A stretch of 5,252 bases of DNA, taken from the NCBI GenBank assembly GCA_004555205.1, contig SFIY01000081.1, positions 1 to 5,252 of the forward strand. Direction: 5' to 3'. Below the pieces are notes generated by a model, which did no database searches, was not told the DNA's origin, and worked only from the letters and a program-made list of their open reading frames with translations. The position numbers were made by a program, and so were the translations under genes. The DNA comes from Clostridiales bacterium. Its GTDB lineage: Bacteria > Bacillota > Clostridia > Oscillospirales > Oscillospiraceae. Below, piece by piece: positions 1-5,252 of the stretch; positions within the stretch are counted from its first letter, which is position 1; every line of letters begins with the position of its first letter.

Positions 1-249
1 GAGTCCCGCAGGGACATCCGGTGATCGTAGATTATTTCTATCATGAGGAAATCCGTGGGACAGAGAATACCGGAAAAAGAAATCGCTAACTTCCAGTTTG
101 TCGGGCATAGCACAGCCATATGCTTTTCCCCAATAGTGGTGCAATCGGTAAAAGTTCCCACCTTAATTGGTTTCTATCAAAATTACGATGGCTTTTTTAT
201 GCCCGAAATCCGCTTGAAACAAGCTTTTCAGCTGTTTCGACACATGAGC
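1..249. other. unassigned region with short open frames on both strands
   Basis: No gene can be identified here. On the plus strand an open frame enters from the left edge and stops at a TAA at 87-89; its last 28 residues (beginning VPQGHP, ending TGKRNR) could be the C-terminus of a protein that starts outside the window. Two minus-strand frames are also open over parts of the same stretch, including one reading VSKQLKSLFQADFGHKK just left of the terminator. None has a convincing start with a ribosome binding site, and none matches a family I recognise. The stretch may be the decayed edge of the accessory segment that holds the hsdS fragment. Confidence 0.35.
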
Positions 250-292
250 AAACCCCGCTGCAGAGCGATTCTGCGGCGGGGTTTCGTGCTTT
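250..292 (+). terminator. intrinsic, probably bidirectional terminator hairpin
   Basis: The arms 250-264 and 270-284 pair over 15 positions, with a single T-G wobble at 259/275, around the five-base loop GCGAT. The stem begins AAACCCCGC and closes with GCGGGGTTT, followed on the plus strand by a T-rich tail (CGTGCTTT). The A run at the 5' foot gives a short T run when read on the minus strand, so it could stop transcription both ways. It lies just before the hsdS-like homology, so that fragment has no promoter coming through from the left. The structure is read directly from the sequence; its strength is inferred. Confidence 0.75.
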
Positions 293-299
293 AACCGGG

Positions 300-692
300 G
301 TATTCGTTAAACAGCCGAATTTTGATAATACTCTTTATGAGAAAATCGGCGATGAAGTGCGGTCGCCAGCGGTTTCAGCCCCTTTTAAGGTGCCTTCATC
401 TTGGGAGTGGCGCCGTGTGGGTGATCTATTCTCAAATATATCAGAGCCGGCATACAAAAAGGACGCTCACATCTCATATCATCAAGGCGGACAAAATGGC
501 AACGGTGCTGTGTGGCGGAGATATCGGTGAGGAGCCGTTCTTTTTTGAGGGCAACGGTGCTTTCATTTCAGGTGATCTCGTAAAGCCAGAGCTGTATTTG
601 AGAAAGAACTATATGATCGCGCCTGCGTTCAGCAGCCCGGACCGCATCGGCAAAAATGCTCTCATAGACAGGGATTATTCCGATGTATTCAC
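300..692 (+). pseudogene. type I restriction-modification specificity subunit (HsdS) fragment, frameshifted
   Basis: An intact HsdS gives a type I restriction-modification complex its DNA target through two target-recognition domains joined by conserved helical regions. The first part, in the frame ending at the TGA at 528-530, carries a conserved-region signature: LYEKIGDEV about ten residues before VPSSWEWRRVGDLF, the usual junction into a recognition domain. The match then jumps to the frame that reads GGDIGEEPFFFEGNG, ISGDLVKPELYLRKNYMI and DRIGKNALIDRDYSDV, typical of the first 70 or so residues of such a domain. The frame change falls near 465-490. The homology begins without a start codon just after a terminator and stops near 692, so both ends and most of the usual roughly 400 residues are missing. 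No hsdM or hsdR is visible. The remnant cannot be functional. The family call rests on remembered motifs, not a search. Confidence 0.7.
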
Positions 693-785
693 GGCTTGCT
701 CCAGTTCAAGATTTGCCGAATCCAGAAATCCGTTCACGTCACGGTTTTTCCGCTTTCCGTGCTCACGGCTGCTGTCTTCTTTCAC
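675..785 (-). CDS. possible small ORF or gene remnant downstream of the phosphorylase
   Basis: A 36-residue frame starts with GTG at 785-783, nine bases after the stop of the phosphorylase gene, and ends at a TAA (677-675). It is very polar, reading MKEDSSREHGKRKNRDVNGF at the N-terminus and ending LEQAVNTSE. The Shine-Dalgarno candidate (GGAAC) is weak. It overlaps the right end of the hsdS fragment by about 18 bases. It may be the truncated beginning of a former downstream gene of the phosphorylase operon, cut where the hsdS segment joined, or it may be chance. No family is recognised. Confidence 0.2.
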   Translation of the reverse strand: MKEDSSREHGKRKNRDVNGFLDSANLELEQAVNTSE

Positions 786-794
786 CGTTCCGTT

Positions 795-1607
795 TCAGCG
801 AATGGAATACTTGGCGGGATGCTCGTCCCACTCCTTCAGAATCTTCATCGCCTCGCAGGCGGCGCGGCATGCGCAGTCTTCACCGGTTTTGTCCGTTGCC
901 CACTCCCCGGTAATACGGTTGGTTATAACGGCCAGAATGGAGGCGCTGCGCATCTCATGCAGATAGCCTACGACGAAGTGCCCGGCGGAATCCGTGTCGA
1001 TATTGGTCACTCTGGCCTGCCGCAAATCTTCAATCAGGTGCTCGGAACGAGAAGGCCAGAAACCATTTTCACTGATTTTGCGCCCTTGCCCGATGTAGAG
1101 TGAAGACGGGCTGTACATGATTCCTGTCCCATAACGGTAGCCAAGGCGCTCACAGGCTTCGCAAAGGGCATTCACGACCATACGATCGGCAACAGCGGGA
1201 AATGCCTTGTCTACATAGCAATCGCTGGTACCATCTGCTCGGATGGCAGCCACAGGGATGATAAGGTCACCCGGCTGAAACCGTTCCGAGATTGCGCCTG
1301 TGGTACCGATGCGAACGGTGGTGTGCGCTCCGATGTTCTTCAGCTCGTGCAGGCAGATCTCGGCGCTCGTCGTGCCGATGCCGGTGGAGACGCAGGCAAT
1401 ATCCATGCCGTCATAGGTACCCTTTGCGGAACGAAACTCCCGGTTGAATTCCAGATCTACCGCATTTTTCCACTGCTTTTTGACAAGCTCGACCCGTTCC
1501 GGCTCGCCCGGCAGCAGAACGTAGGGGGAAATCTGGCCTTCCGTCAAGCGGATGTGAAATTGTGCGTCCCCGATGCCGGGAAATTCAGTGTTCAGTGTGT
1601 TTTTCAT
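795..1607 (-). CDS. nucleoside phosphorylase, uridine phosphorylase-like (PNP/UDP family 1)
   Basis: A 270-residue protein of the nucleoside phosphorylase-I fold, close in length to uridine phosphorylase (about 253). Such cytoplasmic enzymes cleave a nucleoside with phosphate to give a base and ribose 1-phosphate for salvage. Phosphate-site motifs are present: PGEPERV (residues 33-39), NREF (55-58, contributed by the neighbouring subunit in known structures), and VRIGTTGAI (98-106). STGIG is at 74-78, the pyrimidine-site GQ.R at 173-176 and FPAVAD at 136-141. The usual N-[FY]-E-M-E-S ribose/base motif reads NIDTDSA (202-208), so substrate choice may differ from textbook uridine phosphorylase. 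ATG at 1607 is preferred over an in-frame TTG at 1619, because the only Shine-Dalgarno-like GAGG ends four bases upstream of the ATG and the TTG lies inside a hairpin. No other complete gene is co-directional with it. Family assignment is confident; the substrate is inferred. Confidence 0.9.
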   Translation of the reverse strand: MKNTLNTEFPGIGDAQFHIRLTEGQISPYVLLPGEPERVELVKKQWKNAVDLEFNREFRSAKGTYDGMDIACVSTGIGTTSAEICLHELKNIGAHTTVRIGTTGAISERFQPGDLIIPVAAIRADGTSDCYVDKAFPAVADRMVVNALCEACERLGYRYGTGIMYSPSSLYIGQGRKISENGFWPSRSEHLIEDLRQARVTNIDTDSAGHFVVGYLHEMRSASILAVITNRITGEWATDKTGEDCACRAACEAMKILKEWDEHPAKYSIR

Positions 1608-1609
1608 GT

Positions 1610-1649
1610 GCCCTCTCAAACCATGCCGTATGGCATAGTTTGAGAGGGC
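1610..1649 (-). promoter_or_regulatory. hairpin sequestering the phosphorylase ribosome binding site
   Basis: Read on the minus strand, GCCCTCTCAAAC (1649-1638) pairs perfectly with GTTTGAGAGGGC (1621-1610). Inside that, ATGCC pairs with GGCAT around the loop ATAC, with one T-G wobble between. The result is an 18-bp stem with a four-base loop that ends two bases before the ATG of the phosphorylase gene. The purine run GAGAGGG, the only ribosome-binding-site candidate, lies entirely in the 3' arm and would be paired. The one non-Watson-Crick position is U-G in the minus-strand RNA but C-A in plus-strand RNA, which favours the minus-strand transcript as the functional form. It could equally be a dyad operator for a repressor. 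The structure is seen; the role is inferred. Confidence 0.6.
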
Positions 1650-1726
1650 TTCCAGTTTATTTTTCCGCGATAAATTGACTTGGTGCCTTTCATCAAAGAA
1701 TATTTTTCCGTGTTCTTCGCCTGGAT

Positions 1727-1759
1727 CGCCGCAATTCGTTTTGGATTGCGGCGGCTTTT
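1727..1759 (+). terminator. terminator-like hairpin between the divergent genes
   Basis: CGCCGCAAT (1727-1735) pairs perfectly with ATTGCGGCG (1745-1753) around a nine-base loop, and GC plus four T residues follow on the plus strand. It has the form of a plus-strand intrinsic terminator, although no complete plus-strand gene ends to its left; the closest is the hsdS remnant a kilobase away. It sits just upstream of the promoter candidate at 1771-1798, so it could insulate that promoter. In minus-strand orientation there is no T tail. Confidence 0.45.
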
Positions 1760-1770
1760 CACATTTTCTC

Positions 1771-1798
1771 TTGTTTTTTCTGTTGGATATGCTATAAA
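1771..1798 (+). promoter_or_regulatory. sigma-A-type promoter for the GNAT/radical SAM/deacylase unit
   Basis: TTGTTT (1771-1776) and TATAAA (1793-1798) stand 16 bases apart, each close to the -35 and -10 consensus, in an AT-rich stretch whose composition contrasts with the surrounding coding DNA. Transcription would start near 1805, leaving a leader of roughly 30 bases before the first gene. No comparable promoter is seen before the radical SAM or deacylase genes, so this is the best candidate for the whole unit. Confidence 0.5.
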
Positions 1799-1825
1799 TA
1801 TAAATAATTAAATGTAAATCAGAAA

Positions 1826-1830
1826 CGGAG
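1826..1830 (+). promoter_or_regulatory. ribosome binding site that decides the GNAT start
   Basis: CGGAG ends one base before an ATG at 1832 and seven bases before a second in-frame ATG at 1838. Only the second has workable spacing, so the acetyltransferase is taken to begin MNDFIIENARPED at 1838. Confidence 0.6.
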
Positions 1831-1837
1831 CATGGCC

Positions 1838-2306
1838 ATGAACGATTTTATCATAGAAAACGCCCGTCCGGAGGACGCCGCGGCAATACTGGACTACCTG
1901 AAAATCGTCGGCAGGGAGACGGACAATCTCAACATGGGTGCGGAAGGCATCCCCATTACCGTGGAAGTTGAAGAAGCGTTTCTTCGTTCCATGCTCGATT
2001 CGTCCGACGACGTGATGTACGCAGCAAAAGCGGATGGCGAGATCATCGGCATCGCCAACGTCAGCCGGCTGAAACGGCGCATGAAGCGGCGTCGGCACGG
2101 CGCTGATGGAGGCGCTCCTTGCTTTCGCCCGGAAAAACGGCATAGAACAGCTGGAGCTTGAGGTGCGCTCCGATAACAGCCGCGCCATTCGCCTATATGA
2201 AAGGTTTGGATTTACAAAGATCGGAACGATCCCCGCATTTTTCAAGGTCAACGGGGAAGATTTTGCCTCTGATTACATGGTGCTCCCCCTGAAAAGCAAC
2301 GCCTGA
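1838..2306 (+). pseudogene. GNAT-family N-acetyltransferase with internal deletion and frameshift
   Basis: GNAT enzymes move an acetyl group from acetyl-CoA to an amine of a protein, amino acid, antibiotic or polyamine. The first 83 codons (MNDFIIENARPED to about LKRRMK) give the N-terminal part, including the strand GEIIGIANVSRL. The match continues in another frame from about 2088: GVGTALMEALLAFARKNG, then LELEVRSDNSRAIRLYERFGF, the standard GNAT C-terminal half, ending DYMVLPLKSNA at a TGA. Between the two halves roughly 15-18 residues are missing. They normally form the strand and the first part of the acetyl-CoA pyrophosphate loop (motif A, R/Q-x-x-G-x-G/A). The joined halves total about 155 residues where about 170-175 would be expected. 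In the original frame translation runs on out of frame to a stop near 2161. The stop at 2304-2306 lies five bases before the radical SAM gene. The protein is almost certainly inactive; the original substrate is unknown. Confidence 0.8.
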
Positions 2307-2311
2307 GACAG

Positions 2312-3181
2312 ATGCATTACGTTCAGGCCAAAGGGATACTCTCCGATGGAAACGGAATGAATCTCTACCGCGGCTGCACGCACGGCTGCATTTACTGTGA
2401 TTCAAGAAGCCGCTGCTATCATATGGATCACGCTTTCGAGGATATTGAAGTCAAAGAAAATGCTCTCACGCTTCTGGAAGACGCGCTCCGACGCAAGCGC
2501 AGTGCCTGCATGCTCGGCACCGGCGCAATGACTGACCCCTACATCCCGCTTGAATCGGAGCTCGGCTATGTCCGTGGCGCGCTCTCGCTCGCGCTCCGGT
2601 ACGGCTTTGGCTTCACGCTGCAAACAAAATCCGACCGCGTGCTGCGCGATATTGATCTCCTGCAGGCCATCAACGAGCGGACAAAATGCGTGGTGCAGAT
2701 GACGCTCACCACATACGACGAGGCGCTTTGCCGGAAGCTGGAACCAAATGTCTGCACCACCTCCGCCCGCTTCGCCGCGCTGCAAAAGCTCCGCGAGGCC
2801 GGGATCCCCACGATTGTGTGGCTCTCCCCCATTTTGCCGTTTATCAACGACACGGAGGAAAACATTCTCGGCATTCTGCGCTATTGCGCCGAAGCAAAGG
2901 TCAAGGGCGTCATCTGCTTCGGCATGGGAGTAACGCTCCGCGAGGGGAACCGCGAATACTTCTTTGCGCAGCTCGACCGGGTGTTTCCCGGCATGAAGGA
3001 GCAGTATATCCGCACCTTTGGTCTTTCCTATGAAAACACCAGCCCGCGCAATGCCGAGCTCATGCGTCTCTATCACGCCTTCTGCGAGGAGCACGGCATG
3101 ATGCATGATAATGCGGAAATATTCACCTACCTACGCACATTCACAGAAAAATCCGATGAAACGCAGTTGTGTCTGTTCTAA
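2312..3181 (+). CDS. SPL-family radical SAM protein
   Basis: A 289-residue cytoplasmic protein with the radical SAM iron-sulfur motif CTHGCIYC: Cys22, Cys26 and Cys29 (C-x3-C-x2-C) would hold a 4Fe-4S cluster that cleaves S-adenosylmethionine to a 5'-deoxyadenosyl radical. Further family blocks are GTGAMTDPYIPLE (69-81), QTKSDRVLRDIDLL (104-117), VVQMTLTTYDE (127-137), SPILPFINDTEEN (172-184) and FGMGVTLREGNREYF, with a conserved-looking hydrophobic end QLCLF. It belongs to the group named after spore photoproduct lyase (COG1533), but members like this are mostly of unknown reaction, and DNA repair should not be assumed. ATG at 2312 is chosen because conserved sequence begins with the first residues. 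The Shine-Dalgarno signal is poor, and the start lies five bases after the upstream stop, suggesting translational coupling. The frame is intact throughout, unlike both neighbours. Confidence 0.9.
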   Translation: MHYVQAKGILSDGNGMNLYRGCTHGCIYCDSRSRCYHMDHAFEDIEVKENALTLLEDALRRKRSACMLGTGAMTDPYIPLESELGYVRGALSLALRYGFGFTLQTKSDRVLRDIDLLQAINERTKCVVQMTLTTYDEALCRKLEPNVCTTSARFAALQKLREAGIPTIVWLSPILPFINDTEENILGILRYCAEAKVKGVICFGMGVTLREGNREYFFAQLDRVFPGMKEQYIRTFGLSYENTSPRNAELMRLYHAFCEEHGMMHDNAEIFTYLRTFTEKSDETQLCLF

Positions 3182-3220
3182 CGAGGAATTACCGAATTAC
3201 AAAAACTTAATTTCGGAAAC

Positions 3221-3225
3221 GGAGG
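3221..3225 (+). promoter_or_regulatory. ribosome binding site of the deacylase gene
   Basis: A full GGAGG stands five bases before the ATG at 3231. It fixes the true N-terminus (MDILLKNGKIYDGTGAD) and shows that the downstream long frame, which has no such signal, is not an independent gene. Confidence 0.75.
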
Positions 3226-3230
3226 CACTT

Positions 3231-4809
3231 ATGGATATTCTTTTAAAAAACGGCAAAATCTATGATGGGACGGGTGCGGACGCTTTTCTCGGCGACATTC
3301 TCGTCCGCGGCGACCGCATCGAAAAGATCGGCGAGGGACTTATTTCAGGGTCAATCCGTGTCCTCCGGGTTTATGGACGCTCACTCACACAACGACTGGT
3401 TCGCTATCCGCAAGGATCCCCGGCCGTTTTTTGAGCCGTTCATCCGACAGGGCATCACCTCTTTCATTACCGGCAACTGCGGTCTTTCCGCTACAGGTTT
3501 TACGCCGGATACGCCGCATCTTGACAAGATCGGCGGCGGTCTTTTCGGCTACGGCGGCGAAGAAACCGGCGTTTATCCATCCGCGGGTGCGCTGCTCGAT
3601 GCTGTGGACAGGCACTCGCCGTGCAACATTGCGGTTCTTGCCGGTCACTGTTCCGCGCGCGCCGGTATCACCGGCTTTGACGGCCGCGATCTGACGCCCG
3701 CCGAAGAGGAGCAGATGCTCGGCGCCATGGAACAGAGCCTGAAGGAAGGCGCCTGCGGCATATCGCTTGGGCTGATGTATGAGCCGGGGCTTTATGTTTC
3801 GATCGAAGAGCTGAAAAAGGTCGCGCGTCTCGCCGAGCGATATGACCGGCCGATGACCGTGCATCCGAGAGCGTGCAGCGCTGTTTCCATGACCTATCCC
3901 CTGCTTGGACGGCCGCACCTTCTCCGTGCGCTGGACGAGCTGGAAGAAATCACCCGCGGCACGCACATGAAGCTCCAATACTCTCACGCGATCTTTGTAG
4001 GCCGCCGTTCGTTCCGCTGCAAGGATGAGCTCAAGGAGATCATATACCGAATGCGAGAAAACGGTGTGGACGCACAGTTCGACATATACAGCGAGCTGCT
4101 CGGCGTATCCGTCATCACCGTCGTCATGCCGACATGGTATCAGGCGCTCAGCGCCGAGGAAAAGCGCCGTCCCGTGAACAAGCTCCGCTTCTCCCTGCTT
4201 GCCAAAGCGAGCATCATGCTGCTCGGCTTCGGCTGGGACGATATCACCATCGCCTACGTCGGTGAGGGGAACGAACAATACGAGGGCAAAACGGTTGCGC
4301 AGATTGCAAAAGAAATGGGAAAATCCGACATTGACGCCTATCTTGATCTCTGCGAGATGAGCAATTTCAAAGGGCGCGTCAATATGGGCCCGTACAGCAC
4401 GCCGGAAATTGTCAGCGACCTTTCCCGCGATGCTCTGTGTCTCTATATGACCGACGCCTGGGTCGAGCCGCACGGCGTGCAGAACCCCGCCATTTACGAC
4501 TGCTTCCCCAAATTTCTCAAATACTCTCTGAACGGCACCGGCGACACCATGCCGGGAACGATCCGAAAAATGACCGGCGGCGTAGCCGACCGGTTCTCCA
4601 TTCCGGAGCGGGGATACGTCCGCGAAGGCTATTTCGCCGACCTTACCGTATTCAACGAGGAGAAGCTCCGATCCGGAGAAGAGGATCACGGCCACTCCTT
4701 CGGGATAGAAAAGGTGTTCATTAACGGCGAGCTGATCCTCGACGGCGACACTCTCAATACCGACGCCATGCGCACAAGCGGCCGCGCCATGCGCGCCGCG
4801 AAGCGATAA
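3231..4809 (+). pseudogene. N-acyl-D-amino-acid deacylase family amidohydrolase, frameshifted near N-terminus
   Basis: The family (COG3653, D-aminoacylase) hydrolyses N-acyl-D-amino acids to a carboxylate and a D-amino acid with a zinc-dependent amidohydrolase barrel. Codons 1-38 (MDILLKNGKIYDGTGAD to GEGLI) form the usual N-terminal beta segment. From about 3346 the homology resumes in another frame as QGQSVSSGFMDAHSHNDW and runs to the stop at 4807-4809. About nine residues normally joining these parts, around the V-I-D-A strand, are missing, so a small deletion caused the shift. The rest looks complete: the HxH metal pair at 3382-3390, the Cys ligand in GNCG at 3478-3480, His at 3862-3864 (TVHPR) and 3985-3987 (YSHA), Asp at 4453-4455 (MTDAW), and the C-terminal GYVREGYFADLTVF. 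Joined length is about 525 residues, near normal. Expression of full-length protein would need ribosomal frameshifting, and no slippery site is evident. The exact substrate is unknown. Confidence 0.85.
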
Positions 4810-4825
4810 CCGGCATATTATGAGA

Positions 4826-4861
4826 AAAGGCTCCGGACGATCGGATCGTCCGGAGCCTTTG
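4826..4861. terminator. bidirectional intrinsic terminator between convergent genes
   Basis: The arms 4826-4841 and 4845-4860 pair perfectly over 16 bp, AAAGGCTCC at the foot and GGAGCCTTT on return, around the triloop CGG. On the plus strand TTTG follows the stem; on the minus strand TTTTCTC does. It begins 17 bases after the deacylase stop and lies 13 bases beyond the stop of the convergent symporter gene, so it can serve both. Confidence 0.9.
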
Positions 4862-4873
4862 TCTAGCTATATT

Positions 4874-5252
4874 TTATTCGCTGACAGCGTCGGTTTTCGC
4901 GCCATGCAGCTTTTTCTGCAGCCAGTCTTTGCCGTCCACAAACCGGGAGACGATGAAGCTCACCACATAGTCGCCGGCGGCGTTTACCATCGTCGCAGGC
5001 GGGTCGATCAGCTCGCCGATGGCAAGAGCAATCGGGAACGCAACGGAGAGGTGCTCCGGAAAGAACATCGAGCAGAGGACCAGCTCGCCCGTGCCGCCGC
5101 CGCCGGGGATGCCGGACATGGCGACCGAGGAAAACACCGCCACAACGATCGCAAGGATGGCCTCGCCCGTACCGAAATCCTTGCCGAACATGCCGAACAG
5201 GAACGCGACCTTGATAATGGCGCTCATCGCCGAGCCGTCCATGTGCATCGTA
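4874..5252 (-). CDS. dicarboxylate/amino acid:cation symporter, C-terminal part (partial)
   Basis: The last 125 or so residues of a sodium- or proton-coupled inner-membrane symporter of the DAACS family (SDF, PF00375); the start lies beyond the window. MHMDGSAM corresponds to the NMDGT sodium-site motif of the seventh membrane segment. A hydrophobic stretch (IIKVAFLFGMF, then AILAIVVAVFSSVAM) precedes the re-entrant hairpin 2 tip, GIPGGGGTGELVL. The eighth segment reads IDPPATMVNAAGDYVVSFIV, equivalent to D-M-x-R-T-x-x-N-V-x-G-D in glutamate transporters, with the Asn and final Asp kept. The position of the Arg that binds an acidic side chain is Ala here, so glutamate or aspartate is an unlikely substrate. 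A short cytoplasmic tail follows (KDWLQKKLHGAKTDAVSE). The gene converges on the deacylase gene across a shared terminator; a functional link between the two is only a guess. Confidence 0.88.
   Translation of the reverse strand, partial: TMHMDGSAMSAIIKVAFLFGMFGKDFGTGEAILAIVVAVFSSVAMSGIPGGGGTGELVLCSMFFPEHLSVAFPIALAIGELIDPPATMVNAAGDYVVSFIVSRFVDGKDWLQKKLHGAKTDAVSE

Noticed and set aside
43..294. 83-codon plus-strand open frame across the left terminator
   Set aside because: It runs through the terminator hairpin and shows no known motif or ribosome binding site.
2106..2306. Separate small gene starting at ATG 2106
   Set aside because: That ATG is an internal methionine of the GNAT motif GVGTALMEAL; homology in this frame already begins upstream at about 2088.
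2402..3106. Minus-strand open frame of 234 codons opposite the radical SAM gene
   Set aside because: It is a shadow of a clearly conserved plus-strand gene and has no recognisable domain.
3184..3200. Direct repeat GAATTAC separated by one base
   Set aside because: It is too short and isolated between two genes to indicate a binding site or mobile element.
3336..3352. Programmed ribosomal frameshift in the deacylase
   Set aside because: No slippery heptamer or nearby stimulatory structure is visible, and the missing residues point to a deletion.
3385..4695. Long minus-strand open frame of 436 codons opposite the deacylase
   Set aside because: It mirrors the codon structure of the GC-rich plus-strand gene, shows no family motifs and lacks a ribosome binding site; the plus-strand frame carries all the expected metal ligands.
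3262..4809. Deacylase as an intact gene starting at an ATG at 3262
   Set aside because: The first 28 or so residues from that ATG are an out-of-frame reading of the true N-terminal segment, which begins at 3231 behind a GGAGG; no ribosome binding site supports 3262.

Overview
The window looks like chromosomal DNA from a moderately GC-rich bacterium, most likely a Clostridia-type Firmicute (gut or anaerobe lineage). This is inferred from GGAGG-type ribosome binding sites, short intergenic gaps, and an SPL-type radical SAM protein of the kind common in anaerobic Firmicutes. It cannot be proven from this stretch alone. I found no rRNA, tRNA, CRISPR array, complete insertion sequence or recognisable new multi-gene system.

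Layout. Positions 1-249 hold no gene I can identify. A strong bidirectional hairpin terminator (250-292) separates this from a fragment of a type I restriction-modification specificity gene (hsdS, about 300-692), which is frameshifted and cut off at both ends. On the minus strand, 795-1607 encodes an apparently intact nucleoside (uridine-type) phosphorylase. Its only plausible ribosome binding site lies inside the 3' arm of a very stable hairpin (1610-1649). A possible 36-residue ORF follows it at 785-675.

From a promoter near 1771-1798 the plus strand carries three closely spaced genes. These are a GNAT acetyltransferase broken by an internal deletion (1838-2306), an intact SPL-family radical SAM protein (2312-3181), and an N-acyl-D-amino-acid deacylase-type amidohydrolase with a frameshifting deletion near its N-terminus (3231-4809). 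The unit ends at a 16-bp bidirectional terminator (4826-4861), which it shares with a convergent sodium/dicarboxylate-type symporter gene (4874 to beyond the window end on the minus strand).

How they fit together. The locus mixes salvage and scavenging functions: nucleoside phosphorolysis, release of amino acids from N-acyl-D-amino acids, and solute uptake. It shows clear decay. Three of the protein-coding loci (hsdS, GNAT, deacylase) carry frame-breaking lesions within about 3 kb, while the phosphorylase and radical SAM genes between them are open and keep their motifs. The most informative observations are the start-codon hairpin of the phosphorylase, the two similar small deletions, and the non-canonical substrate-site residues of the phosphorylase and the symporter.
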